Shown here: piece by piece, positions 38,316 to 51,496 of the stretch
Position numbering within the stretch: the stretch's first letter is position 1
How the letters are laid out: every line of letters starts with the position of its first letter
Assembly (NCBI GenBank): GCA_037074615.1
Contig: CM073545.1
Coordinates: 16,200,001 to 16,264,000, forward strand
Reading direction: 5' to 3'
DNA from: Leucaena leucocephala
Lineage: Eukaryota > Streptophyta > Magnoliopsida > Fabales > Fabaceae
Length of the DNA stretch: 64,000 bases
The notes under the pieces: model-generated
Databases searched by the model: none
What the model saw: the letters and a program-made list of their open reading frames with translations, nothing else
What the model was told of the DNA's origin: nothing
Position numbers and translations under genes: made by a program

Positions 38316-38831
38316 GGGTCTGTTAGGATGTTGAGAATGGGTTTATAAAAAAAAAAAAGGGTTATAGATAACTTATGAAAAATGACTTTTGGAGAAGAGT
38401 TTATGAAAAAAAAGTAATTTTGAATAAATAGGTGTTTGGATAGTTATTTTTAGAATGATTTTTTATGGTGGTAAATTACAAAAAAGGGTATGATTTAATT
38501 TAAAGTAAGAGAGAGGGGGAGTTAGAGAAAAAAGAAGAGAGAGGAGAGAGGGAAGAGAGGAGAGAGGAGAGAGGGTGTAAGAAAAAGTATGAGAGGGGAG
38601 AGAGTATGTAAGAAAAAATAGGGATAAGATAGTAATTGGATAGTCCATAAGTGCTTTTACTGTTGAAAAAGCTATTTTAAATAGCTTATTCAAAACTATG
38701 GTTTTAAACCATGGTTTTGTCCAAAAGTACTTATGAACAAATAAGTCTGTTTGTTTTAAAATTTCTCCAAACCGAGGTTTGGACCAAAAATCTTTTTAAA
38801 ACTGCGTTTTACAGCCTTATTAAACAGGCCC
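38316..38831. mobile_element. MITE-like element, 516 bp
   Basis: The ends are inverted relative to each other: GGGTCTGTTAGGA on the left, and the reverse complement of the right end is GGGCCTGTTTAA. Both ends are flanked by AAT, a possible 3-bp target duplication. The interior is AT-rich with no open reading frame of a transposase, and it is full of A-runs and ttaaaacc-like fragments. It lies about 370 bp upstream of the BLTP3-like start codon. The class is not certain. Confidence 0.55.
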
Positions 38832-39779
38832 AATATTTTAGGGACCATTTACATGATGGGATACACATTATATATAACACGGATTTTATTCTTCTGCACT
38901 TTTATAATTTTTATATTGATCATATTCAAGTTGCATGTAGAATATCAAATGGCATTCCTCAAAAAAGAAAACGAAGCATGGGATGCATGCCTCGGTTTTG
39001 GTTTGCTTGAAATGAATGGTATTTATCATTTGTACTCGACCTAGGGTAACATGCTCATCACTCTCTCTTTCTATATACACATTTGTGGTTTGAGTGATTT
39101 TAATTGTTATGATTTGGATATTTTTAAAATCTATATTAGAAAAAATTAATATTTTAATCCCCTCATTTTTAATTAAGTTATGACTTAATCCATCAAATAT
39201 AACTGAGTATAACTCAGAATTTCTAAACTTTTAACTCGTTAAAATTTAATAGCTATTTTTTTTTCATTTCGTAAATTAATCATTGTTACACATAACTCCC
39301 CTGAGTCGTCACCTAGTCACCTATGTGACTTCCAAGTGAGCTCCACGTGGCGTGAAATTTCTGCTCATTTGATTCGCTGGAGAGGAAGGAGAATTCTTTG
39401 GTGAGCTTTTGTATGAAATCAGGAAGGGGGGGGGGGGGGAATGAGTCTCCTCTCTGCGATCAGCTCTTTTTTTCTTATGTGCAATCATATAATATTTTTT
39501 AAGGTTAAGGTAGAAGAATACTTATAAACTATTCTTAAATATGCAATTAGCATCATAGTAAAATATTATGTGCAAAAACACCTTTTTGAGTATGTTTAGA
39601 TGGAGAAAAAATGGGGAAGAGAATATTAGGAAGAATTTTTTTTTTAAAATAATAAAAAAAATTATTATTTTTTAGAGTTTTCCCTCATGATTTTCTTTCT
39701 TCCCTAATTTTTTTCACATACAAACATAAGGTTAAAGATTCAAAATGGGACAAAAATATATCAACGTTAGTGTTAATCA
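38832..39779. other. AT-rich spacer
   Basis: No gene seen. Contains a run of 14 G at 39426-39439. Confidence 0.4.
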
Positions 39780-40728
39780 TACATACCATGACCTTGCTAA
39801 TGCATGTGTATCTTTTTTTGTTATAAGAGAGGGCTTATGCCCAAATAAACCAATAAACTAAACTATAAGGGGATTATCCCCTAAATACTTAGAAGCAAGA
39901 AGATTTCTTAAATGTTAAGAGCAAGAGAATAGAACTACCGTGTTAGCTAATCCCTCATTTGCAAACGCGTTAGTCAGATTGTTTTGACTTCTAGCTATAT
40001 GCTGAATTTTCACTGCCCATGATAGTTTTATCAGATTCTATATTTGTGATAACAATAAACTGCATTTGTCGCCAGTCAGATTTAATAACATATTCACAAT
40101 ATTATTAGCGTCAGATTCCAGAATAATCTTCTCATATTTTATATCCTAAACTAGTTTTAGTCTTTTATAAATAGCTCATTATTTTACTTCAATCACACTA
40201 CATGTATCTAATTGAGTTGTAAATTCAGTCATCTAATTTCTTAAACGATCTTGAATAACTCCCCCACATCCTGCCTTACCATGAGATGCAGTAAGAGATC
40301 AATCAACATTTAATTTGAACCATCCCAATAGGGGAGGTTGCCAAGTCGAAGGCTGTAATGCCGTTGAACCTGATAATACTAAATCATAATTTAGATGAAC
40401 TTGTTGAATCTACACAAAACTTTTATATGTTTGCATGATTACCTTATAAGGGTCCAATTGGTTTCAAACAATTTTGATCAAATATAATTTGATTTCTCTA
40501 CTTTTATAAGCTTTAAATTGAAACCCCCATATTTTACCCCAATTACAATTACTATCAACCCCTAACTCCCTTTTAAGATTTGAAATAAATCAATCTCTTA
40601 GAGATGCTATAAAAAATGTAGAATAAAACCTGAGGTGAATCAATTTACTTCAAAGCTAATTAGCACAAGAGTAATCATGGAGGATGTGCAAAATATTTTC
40701 TTTATTTTCTCTGCAGTATTGACACAAA
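39780..40728 (-). pseudogene. LINE ORF2 3' remnant (zinc-binding and RNase H)
   Basis: On the minus strand, decayed frames spell the C-terminal part of a plant LINE: a zf-RVT-like patch (CQYC, HILHDYSCA), then SLRDWFISNL, then an RNase H-like domain (GKAGCGGVI, later ESDANNIV, then HIARSQNNLTNAFAN), with several stops and shifts between. No intact ORF remains. The element appears to continue past 41467, on the far side of the hAT-type insertion. Confidence 0.6.
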
Positions 40729-41467
40729 TAGGGGTATACATGGGTAGGGCTGGGCAGGGCAACCCCCATGCCTAGTGCCCTGCCCGAAAAAGCTATGGTC
40801 TGCATTTTGCAGCCCGATGCTCGGCCCTATCCAGTAAAAGCCCTGACTATTTTGAGCTGGACATGGGCGAGCTTGTATGCCCAAATTGTGATGTCGTGCT
40901 CATATTGTGAAAAAAAATATCTGCAATCATGAACTTATAAAATAATATCATATTTATGTCTTCAAGAGTTAAATAATATCCATAATTTATTAAGAATAAG
41001 GTAATAAAAAGATAGTAATTAAAGTCTTGAAGTACATTATATATATAAAAAAACTTAAAATCTGTATCAGGGTCGTATATCTGTAGAGGTATTGCAACAC
41101 TAATAATTAAATGCTTAGTAAGTAAAGCATGGAAGTAACTTCAGTATCTACGTAAATATAAGATTTATATTCAAAATTTTAAAAATGAGCAAAGAGAGTT
41201 GTCAGCTAAAATGGAAAGTGTAGAGTTACAAATAAAAGAAGTTAAGAAAAAAATAAAATTCTAAGAAAAAAATAAAAAAATAATATATATATAGGGCAGG
41301 GCGACATACCTTGCCAGATGCCCTGTCCTGCCTTGCCCGACACTTGGCTCAGCCCTGCCCTGCCCAAATATATTTTGGGCAACATTTTTTGGGCCGGGCT
41401 GGGTAATTTTTTTTAGGGCTCGAGAGAGGACCGGGCTACGGGCATAATGAACACCTCTAGACGCAAA
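40721..41467. mobile_element. hAT-type non-autonomous element with 8-bp target duplication
   Basis: Element 40729-41459 (731 bp). The ends are TAGGGGTATACAT and, inverted, TAGAGGTGTTCAT. It is flanked by 8-bp gacacaaa (40721-40728) and gacgcaaa (41460-41467), one mismatch. The subterminal zones are rich in GGGC/GCCC words on opposite strands, as in GC-subterminal hAT MITEs. No transposase is visible. It interrupts the LINE remnant, so it is younger. Confidence 0.75.
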
Positions 41468-42219
41468 TGCATGCGTATCTATCTTTTTTTTTTTATAAAA
41501 TTTTTTGGAAAAGAGTTAGGCTCACCTATGATCTAAGATAGGGCAAGCCGTCTATTATTCTCAGGCATAAACCTAAATACTTAGAAGTTAAGATACCTCT
41601 TTAAATACTACTACTAAAATTATAATAAAATAATATTTTTTTAAAATTGGATATATTTTAAATAGTTGTAATGCATACGTGTCTTAATTTTACATAGGTT
41701 GCACGCAAGTGAACGCTCCTCCTAACAAAAATTTGAAGATTGGTTTGTTAACTAACTCCTTGGTTAGTGTCATTTTTCTTAATGGCATTCATTGGAAATA
41801 GAAGCCCAACAAAAATCCCGCAGAGACAAAGGCAAGCAGAAAGAGACCTTAGATCAGAGTGTAGTAGCCACACAAAGCCCAACAAAACCAGACGAAGCAG
41901 AAAGACAATAGGACCTGAGCCAAGTTGATTTAATTTGTTAACTTATAACTATAATATTATGTGTCTAAATTTTGTTATGAATATAAAAATTTTATTAGTA
42001 GATGATTTTTACGTATTTTTTTAATTTAAAAATATATCTTAATTAATTTTTAAGATTTAACTTATCTAAAGAAAAAAATAAAAAAAAAAGAAGGAAAAGA
42101 AAAATAAGCAAGGAGTACTTTTTCTAAATTTAAGAAAGGAAGAGGAGGGAATTGAATGGGTCTTTATTTTATATTTGGATAAATAGATTTAATATATATA
42201 TATTTATATATATTGGTCG
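41468..42219. other. AT-rich spacer, possible LINE continuation
   Basis: The block cctaaatacttagaag near 41570 also occurs near 39887, suggesting repeated element ends. No gene seen. Confidence 0.35.
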
Positions 42220-42543
42220 TTGACGAGAAGGAAGGGGAATAAGAGAGAAGGAAGCGGGAAGACAAATGATGGGATGGGACTATGGGAGATAGATTGGGGG
42301 ATAGGTGGCAGTGGGTGGGACGCAGAAGGGCCTAAAACTACGGCGACAATGTTGTCGTACAAAGTAACCCCAGCACATGCCCCATTGTTCTCTCCGTCAC
42401 TCTCATATACGACAATCTCATTTGCGGCGCTTTGCTCCTCCTCTCCCCTCGGCTTAGCCTCACCCCGTCTATTACCCTTTGCCCACGTTCTGAGACAGAT
42501 TAATCCAAGGAAAGCATGTACTACTATTAAACTTCACTTCTAA
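42220..42543 (+). other. GC-rich island with Ser-rich open frame
   Basis: A sharp composition change in otherwise very AT-rich DNA. From an ATG at 42351 the frame reads MLSYKVTPAHAPLFSPSLSY and on to a stop at 42543, rich in Ser, Ala, Leu and Arg and poor in acids, like a plastid transit peptide. It has no recognisable mature domain, and I find no continuing exon downstream. It could be an orphaned first exon, an unannotated gene start, or chance. Confidence 0.25.
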
Positions 42544-42560
42544 ATCTTGAGGGTTAGATT

Positions 42561-42620
42561 AAAAATATTAATTAAATTAATTATTTATTAAAAATATATT
42601 AATTAAATTAATTATTTATT
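42561..42620. repeat. AT-rich tandem pair, about 30-bp period
   Basis: Two adjacent copies of attaattaaattaattattt, separated by A-rich sequence; copy 2 has two extra bases. Confidence 0.8.
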
Positions 42621-44494
42621 AAAAAAAGTAGGTTTATTTTTTTTAAAATACCCAATGTGGAGAATTGGTAAAAGGGAGAATTATTATAATATCTAAAAAA
42701 TAAATATAACCACTAAAAAAAAATTAATAATAAATAAGTAATATAAATTTATTATTATTTTTTGTATTAAAATTTATCATTCTATATAGTTTAATTGATG
42801 TGAGGCTTTTTAACTATTATATTTTTTACCTATAATTTTATAGTAATTTTTTCTCAATAATAATAATAATTTAAAAAAGTTAATAAATATATGAGATGGA
42901 GAAAATTAATTTTTTATATTTAAAATTAAAATAAATTTATCTATTAAGTCCTATAACTATAGAGATGAAGTGGTAACAAGCGATAATTCTTTTTACTTCT
43001 TTCATTTTATAATTTTTCTTTGGAATAGTAACCTTACCTACCCGAAATTTGCATCCCCATTTGATTTTATACGGCTATACTGTATTGTTTTACTAAGAAA
43101 AAATGGCAATTAAAGACCTCATTAGAAATGTTAATATTAAATTAGGACCTTATTAGGACTTAAGTTCTCAAACTAGGTATTTATTTTACTATATTTCAGC
43201 TCATTTAAAAAAAAAACAGATCTTGATTTGATATTAACCTTTAGTTTTAAGTATGATTTTTTATCATTTTTTTATTCAAATAGTTAAGGTGCCAATGACT
43301 TAAAGTTTTAAGTGTGATTGAATACATGTGATTATATAGACAAGAAAAACGACTTATCAATGTTCTGTTATTAACATACGGGGGGTTTAGTCATGTTTAT
43401 TTAGGCTTGATTGGGTATTAGTCATATGTAACTACTTAACATGTATAAGAATGTGCCTAACATTCCTCTAAAACATACGCACGTCTATGAGTATCACCAA
43501 TCACATGTCACTCTCTTATTTTTGCTTTTCTTAATCTCCCATTTTGATATATCCATCACTATACAATATTTAAGTATTATCTAGTTTAATTGAATGTAAC
43601 TTTTTTATAATTGTCTTTTCTATTTATATAGAATTAAAGTCAAAATTTTATATTTACACAGTCATCATCTATTAGAGGGTCTCCCTTTATTATATTTATT
43701 TAAAAAAAAATTCAGGAGTCACACTTTTTTTTGCAAGGAAAAAAATAACATTTTTCAGTTGTAACTTTAATCACTACTATTTTGATTTACCAATAAAAAA
43801 TAATTATTCCGGTCCTAATTATAAGAACTATAAAGAGATTAGATTCAATACTAAATATAAGACTTAAATCTATTTTGTCTCATAAAATTATAATTTTTTT
43901 TTAAAGTATTCTTATATGAATGTATATATTAATTTTTTTTACTAAGGGTAATTAAAATATACATGATTTAGTGGGATATTTTATAGAAATCAACATATAA
44001 TTATTATAAATAACTAATTTAACTAATTTTTTAATTTATTTAAATTAGTTAAATATATCTTATAATTAAAATAATAAATAATATTAATAGAATTAAACCA
44101 AAAGATAGGCTGGGTGAAAAGAATTGGATAGACAATTATCAATTAATTTAGCTAATTCAGTGCTTATTTTTCTTTAACAAAATTTTAGGATCCAGCTCTT
44201 GGGAATGAAAAAAACAATACTTTTGAAAGAACTTTATATTTGTAGTTCGATGGGACTTAATCAAGATTAACAAGAGCTTAATGTAATTTTCAGAAACCGG
44301 TTGATATGTATGTGTGTGGGTGGAAGGGAAAATAAAAAAGTCAATTAAAAAAAATAAAAATATTGTAAAACTAGCAATAAGATTAAGAGGAGAGAAAATA
44401 TGAAAACAAGAAAAAGAGGAGTATCTTGTATTCTTCTACTTATTTTACAATACAAATGATATGCCCTATTTATAGGCATAGTCTTACATGTGAA

Positions 44495-44625
44495 GTTGAA
44501 GATGAAGAGTCTAGTAATTAATGGAGAAATAATGACCTAGTGAAAATTGAAGAGAAAGAGTCTAGTGATTAATGTAATAGTAGAGGAGTAATGATCTAGT
44601 AGAAGTTGAAGAAAAAAATAGAGAT
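44495..44625. repeat. Degenerate tandem repeat, about 55-65-bp period
   Basis: The words gaagttgaaga, agagtctagt and attaatg recur in the same order two to three times, with spacing changes and substitutions. Confidence 0.6.
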
Positions 44626-46259
44626 GGACATCCATATTCTAATATTCATAACAAAAAATACTTACTTAAAGTGAACTTGCCTTGTTCAATATCTATTTTT
44701 CTAAAATATTATAATTATTTTTTAACTCACTTTCTCTTTCTCTTATTTGATTATTGTTAAAAGAGTATCAATATAAATAGTTTAAAAAAAAATAAATATA
44801 AAAAATATCTTATATTTAGAATTAAGATTAACTTTTTAATTAAGTTTTATATTAAAGATTAAGAGCAGTAATACTTATTTTTATCAATACCAATTATTCT
44901 AACTATTATTGTCATAAATGTTACTTTTTTCATGAAGGTCATGAATGGTAATTTCATTAATTTGTTTTTTCTTAAGTTTGCACATAATACATAGTTATGA
45001 CTTCAATGGTAAGATTATGAATGTATAATGATGTCAAAATTAATTTACTCAGGCTACAAATAGACACAACACAGATGTATCATAAAATGGTTTAAAAAAC
45101 TGGCAAGAAAAATTGACTATGATTGTGTCCTGCTTTTTTTGGCCTGAATGGTGTCTTGATTATGATAATATCATTATCAAGTCGAATGGATTTCTTAATT
45201 AATTCGTCATTATTGCAGTTAATTCCGTTCCATGAATCTAAACAAGAGCAAGGTTGATATATTAACCGATCAGGAAGATGAAGGAGGGAGAGAAAGAGAG
45301 AGTGACAGCTATTGAGGAACACGAGACGTGTAGTAGAGAGATAAAGATTAGCGCGGTTTATTAGTTTTGTTAGTTCAATTCACCAACGTGATTTCCTAAG
45401 GAAACCAAATTAAAATTTTTCACCAAACCCCGAAGCCCCAAAAAGAAAATTTTAAAAAAGAATTGAGACTTGGAGAGAAAGAGTGAAGAAGAGAGACGTA
45501 AAAGGAGAGTCTTTTCGTATTTTCGTTTATTGGTTTCTTTGTTATCCAGTCTTCCTCGATTCCGTTCCCCTTCCCCCACCACGTTGTCCCTGTATCCCTT
45601 TCCCCATTTCTCTCCCGGGTTTCCTGCGATTCCTCGGCTGTTTTCCGTTTCTGAGCCCTAAACGCCGATTCTCCAATTTTTTGTCATAAAATTCATTTCG
45701 TAATTTTTTTGTCGGGACATATTAATCAAATCCCAAATTCAAAACAAAAAAACGTTTCATTTTTTCTGTAAATTGTTGGATTAATTTGTTTCTAATTAGT
45801 AGGAACTAGGATAGAAAGTCATTTGTTGAAGTGGATTCAAGTTCGACCTGTAAATTGATAGTAGTTTGAATTCTGGCTTTCCGGTATTAAAACAAGGAAA
45901 CAAATTTGGAACGTTTTCCCTTCTATTTGTTTACGCAAAACAAGTTTTCAGCTTCGTCTTGTCTTGTTGTTTTTATCAAAGGAGGGAAAAAATTGGATGT
46001 GCGACACGACGAGGATTCAAAACGAATTTTGTTTTACTTAGAGTTGTGTGCTTTTGGCGTTAATTGATATTTGTATGTTCTCGCCGAAGTGAAGGAGATG
46101 GAGACAATTGTGACGTGAGAGATTGTAAGTTGGTGCCATTATTTTCTTCACTGTGGCTCAAAAGGGAAATAGCCTGGGTTATGATTGAAGGTGTATTTGA
46201 AGAATCGGTTATTGTTCTGCTTTAGTCAGCTTATATTTTTCATCTCTTTGGTTCTGGGA

Positions 46260-49200
46260 ATGAGGAAAGATGACCATAAACTACATCAAGGAGGTGCAAT
46301 GCCTCGGTCAGGGCGAACCAATGGATTGATTCCGAGCTCATTTCGTGCTCTCTCAAGCTACCTGAGGGTCGTTTCCTCTGGTGCTTCCACCGTTGCGCGG
46401 TCTGCAGCATCGGTTGCTTCTTCGATTCTTGATAGGGATAGTGACGGTGACCATGATCAGGTATGAGTTTTGCTCGGGTATGTAGGGTTAATCTTGAATT
46501 TAATCCATCCATAAAAAAACTTTGCCGATTGTCATCATAAATCATAAACTCTTGTAAAAGCTGAAATTTGAAAGTGGTTTGTATCCAGATGCTGTTCGTC
46601 AATGATACGTGGATTTAACTGCTCGCTTTAATGAATGATATATCTTAATTGCATATCCCTCCAGCATCTTGTATTCCTGATTAGAACATTTGAGAGTATA
46701 TACTCAAATTCTAGTTTGTTAGCTGATAGTTAATTTGTTTCGTACACGAGAAAGTGACTTTCAGTTTGTGAAGATTTTTGGTTTTGTTGTATTGGTGTTA
46801 TTATCCTATCTTGATTATGATTTATGCAATAGAATGTAGTTTATTTTGTGGAGTTTCTTTTTGTGGGTGAAGATGAGTAGGTCGTCATTTTACCCAAATG
46901 GGCGAATGTGAATCACTAGCTTGACAAAGTTGCAGCTGCCAGTTTACGAAGCTCTGAACATTGCATATCTTGTTCATTTTGCAATCCTGGATGGAGCAGA
47001 ATGATTCTGAAAAGTTAATCTTGAAACCGATACTACATTTGCGAACTTGGTCCAACGTAGTTTGCCGTCTTGGACTACATGTTTATTGATGAATATGCAT
47101 AAAACAATCGGTAACTTTTTATGGAATATGGATTTTTGTCACCTACAAGGACGGGCATGTCACGTGATCTGAGATAGGGGTTAAATTTTGGTGTAGTAAT
47201 TTTGATTACCTATTTGTCTGTTGAGCTGTCGACAGGGTTCACTTGTGCTAAATGGTCAGCTAACCAATCTGTCTGACTTGGCTTTGTCACTATGAAATAG
47301 GGTTATATATATTTTATATATTTAAAATTGCTGTGTTTTTCACGTTTTATTAATTTCTAATTATGCTGCTTGTTCTCATTGTTTTTGGATTCTCATTTTT
47401 AGCTGCAATAGATTTTAATTATGGAGCTATTTTTATGTGTGATTTTTTCCAGTCTTCTTAAGATTCTAGTCTCCAAACGATTTTTTCTTTTACTTTCTTA
47501 AATTTCTTGCTGTAGCTTTTCTTCTTAATGAGTGATTGATATTTTATTCAACATCTGCATATTCAAAATCAGAGATGGGAATGAGGCAACTCATCAGTTA
47601 TTTTTAAAATTGTTAAGGTTATCTGGGCTGGGTTTGACAAGTTAGAGTTGGAAGGAAATGTCACCCGGCAAGTTCTTCTTCTAGGCTATCGAACTGGGTT
47701 CCAGGTTTGGGATGTTGAAGATTCCAAAAATGTCCAAGACCTAGCTTCCAGACATGACGGTCCAGTTGCTTTTATGCAAATGCTATCAAAACCAATTGCA
47801 TCAAAGAGCTCAGAAGATAAGTTTGCAGACAGTCGTCCACTGTTGGTTGTCTGTACTGATGGAATTTATGCTGGAGGCAGTAACAATCAAGATGGTTTTG
47901 TCTCCCCTTGCAATGGGAGCACTTTAAATGGCCATGACCAAGTGAATGGCATTTATCTGCCAACTACTGTTCAGTTTTATTCTTTGAGATCCCAATCATA
48001 TGTACATGTATTAAAGTTTAGATCAGCTATTTATTCTGTTAGGTGCAGTTCTCGTGTTGTTGCCGTTGCTCAATCCACTCAGGTATTATATTCAACATCT
48101 AGTGAAAGCACATTTAATATCTAATTTTTAGCACCTTTCTTAGTGGAGTTTCTATCTTGCAGATCCACTGTTTCAATGCCACTACATTAGAAAGGGAATA
48201 TACTCTGCTCACCAATCCAATTGTGATGAGCTGTCCTGTTTCCGGAGGTATAGGCTATGGACCACTGTCAGTGGGTCCTAGATGGCTGGCTTATAGTGGA
48301 AGCCCAGTTGTAGTCTCGAATTCTGGGCGTGTCAATCCTCAACATTTGACACCTTCTGTGAGCTTTCCTGGGTTTTCTTCGAATGGGAGCTTGGTTGCAC
48401 ACTATGCCACAGAGTCCAGCAAGCAACTTGCTGCGGGGATAGTCACACTTGGAGATATAGGGTATAAGAAGCTTTATAGATACTGCTCTGAGCTACGACC
48501 TGATGGCAATGGTTCTTCATCATCCGTAAGCTCCATATCGAAGGGCAACGGAATCAGTAATGGCCATTTGGGAGATTTGGGTAATATTGGAATGGTTGGT
48601 ACTGTTTCTTCCCAACTTCAGTTTATTTGTAAGGATAGTCAACTGCTGTGCTTGATTCACTTTTAGGCTCTGTTATGTCAATGTTTCCTCATCTTAGGTT
48701 TTACTTGGTGGTTTGATGTGCTGCTTAGTTGTTACAGAAATTTTTGCTAGTACCAGCCCTTATCTTTGGTTCAAATCTAGACTCATCTTTACTGACACTT
48801 CTCTTTCTGGACATGGGAAGCCGTTGCAAATTTAAAATTTCTTGTGAGTTTACTTATATCGATTTTCTTGGAAAATTAAGTGGTAAAGAGGGGGAGAAAT
48901 AGAAGCACAGTTTGCAGCTTAAAAGTTATGTAACTACCCTATGTCAATTACTTGAATCATTGACTCACCTGATGTAGGAATTTCATGAAACATCTATTGA
49001 CACCCAATGAGAATTTTAATAAATTAGGATTTTTTGTTTTTGATGATTCTCGTCTATGAGCTTTGTTACTCTATCTTGTATTGAAGCAACTGGAATTTTT
49101 GCATGAATGGCCCATTTGGTACAAAAAAGGAATGAGAAAGAGTGTGAATGTAAAAGCTTTCCCCCATGAACATGGAAAGCTCTCTTTCCGAATAAACTAC

Positions 49201-51496
49201 TATGGCATCTACCAAATACAACTAAAAATACTTTCCCCTTGTCCTTTTCTTTTCCTCAAAATCTTTTTTTTAATGTACTCAATGCAGCCTAAATTCAATG
49301 CCTTTTTCCTGAGATAACTTGTGTCTTCTGTGTCAGGTCATTGTCAGAGACATTGTCAGTAAAAGTGTTGTTGCTCAATTCAGAGCCCACAAAAGTCCTA
49401 TATCAGCCTTATGCTTTGATCCTAGCGGCACTATTTTAGTGACTGCATCAGTTCAGGGGCATAATATTAATGTTTTTAAGATGATACCTGGACAATCTGA
49501 CAGTTTGGCATCTGATGGCGGTCCTACTTATGTACATCTTTACAGGCTACAACGCGGCTTTACAAATGCAGTTAGTGAACACTTTCATGTTATCTCTCTC
49601 CCTTTCGTATGTATGCGTGTGCACATTAAAGGAACATGGATAGTTCTCATCTATATATTTTGAATTTTTTCAGGTAATTCAAGATATCAGTTTCAGTGAT
49701 GACAGTAACTGGATTATGATTAGTTCCTCAAGAGGTACTAGCCATTTGTTTGCCATAAATCCTCTAGGAGGATCCGTAAATATTCAGTCCTATGATCCAA
49801 GTTTTACATCGAAAAATGGTGGATTGGTTGTCATGACTGACCCAGCAGTTGGTTGGCCTACTAATTCAAGTTTACAAATTCCTAAACAACAAAGTCTGCG
49901 TGCAACTGGGACGCCAATCACACTTTCTGTTGTATGCAGAATTAGAAATGGAAATAATGGCTGGAGAAGCACCGTAAGTGGTGCAGCCGCTGCTGCAACA
50001 GGTAGGACAAGCTCCCAGTTAGGAGTTATTGCTTCGTCTTTTTGTAATGGCAAAGGGTGTGCTTTGCATGTTGATGGGAACTCTTTTAAGACAAAATATC
50101 ACCTGTTGGTTTTTTCGTCTTCTGGTTCTATGATACAATATGCTCTGGGCACATCAATGGTTCAAGATTCAGTAGTTTCTGGATTAACCCAGGCTCATGA
50201 ATCTGCATTAGAGTTTGACACAAGATTGGTTGTTGAAGCTATTCAGAAATGGAATATAGGCCAGAGACACAATCGAAGAGAACGAGAAGATAACGTAGAC
50301 ATATATGGTGAAAATGGAACTTCGGATAGCAACAAAATATATCCTGTAGAGATGAAGGATGAGAATATCAATAACTCAAAACTCGAGAATGTAATCATGA
50401 AAGTGAATTCTCATCCTAAGGAAGAGCATCATTTGTATTTTTCAGAAGCAGAACTTCAGACCCACCAAGCTCAAACTCCATTGTGGTCAAAGCGAGAGGT
50501 TTTATTTACTTACCATAAATTATCCATGTATTGCTTATCATGCATTCTTTTTGTTGACAGTTAAATGAACATTTCTGTTGCCAACCAGATATATTTTCAT
50601 TCAATGGTGAAAGAGGAGGGCGTATTGAGTGAAGAAACTACTTCAGAAGGAGAAATTCAGATTGAAAGAATTCCATCACATGTAATTGAATTTAGGGCCA
50701 AGGACTTAGTTCCGATCTTCGACTATCTTCAGCCACAAAATTTCCAACAAACAAGGTTTGGTGATACAACAAGATGCTTAGTTAATATTTAGTTTTTAGA
50801 TATTGTTTTATTGTTGTAGTCATGACCATATTAAATTGGGAAAATCGGTGAAAAGTCTGCGCTTAGGAATTTTATTGGCAAAAAGGACTTGATATGTTTT
50901 TATACATACAAAAAGTATTGGTAATATGAAGAACTTATACACAGAGACTTGAGAGTACCGATGCTCAAACTTATGTACTAATAAAATTTTTAAACAAGGA
51001 CTTTTTAATGATTTTCCCTATTAAATTCCAAATGCTATGCTATATGTTAAGAACTTTGATATCTTGTTTGATGTGCTTTTGAAACTCTGCATAGTGGTAG
51101 CTTATGATAGATAGTTTTTTTTACAGGACTCCTATTGCAAATAGTGAAGTGGATGAACCACAGCTACACCTGAATTCTGGGATTAATGGAAAACACACAA
51201 TATCAGAGAGAAGTAACTCAGATTCTACTGACTGGATGACAAATTATGATGGGGGTGTTGTACGCAAGATAGATGGCGACATTGAAGGGGCGGAGTGGAG
51301 TGATCATCTGGGATTGCTAGAAACTAACGACTTTGTAAATAAGAATGACAATGACACCATCGTTGAAGCCAATACTTGCCATGAGGTTGTAAATAATAGA
51401 GAGCACTCAAACATGGAGGCTCAACTCATGCCTGTAAATAGTGACTTAGAAGGCTTTAAAAAGGAGAATCACTTTGAAGACGACCACTTGAAGTGA
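46260..51496 (+). CDS. ATG18f: Autophagy-related PROPPIN ATG18f-like (WD40 plus BCAS3 region)
   Basis: Autophagosome-formation protein of the ATG18 f/g/h group, which binds PI3P/PI(3,5)P2 on membranes. Exons: 46260-46460, 47618-48082, 48163-48594, 49337-49570, 49674-50498, 50589-50755 and 51127-51496. Joined they give an open frame of 897 residues with matching phases. The N-terminus has MPRSGRTNG, then SSFRALSSYLRVVSSGASTV, a pattern I associate with the f type rather than g or h. WD40-like blades follow (VIWAGFDKLE, GYRTGFQVWDVED, VVAVAQSTQIHCF, AHKSPISALCFDPSG, VTASVQGHNINVF). The lipid-binding F/LRRG loop is LQRG (residues about 437-440). A BCAS3-type domain follows (ISFSDDSNWIMISSSRGTSHLF, then PVT-like PITLSVVCRIR). 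The C-terminus is acidic and low-complexity. The exon 3 donor (GTTGGT) is weak. The start is the first in-frame ATG after a long leader; a second in-frame Met follows 14 codons later. Confidence 0.88.

Larger units (their letters stand above)
42544..46259. other. AT-rich spacer and ATG18f-like leader
   Basis: No gene seen from 42544 to about 45400. Local repeats: a 30-bp tandem pair at 42561-42620, and a degenerate repeat at 44495-44620. From about 45450 the DNA becomes GC-richer with a CT-rich run (45540-45660), a plausible transcribed leader of the ATG18f-like gene. Confidence 0.45.
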
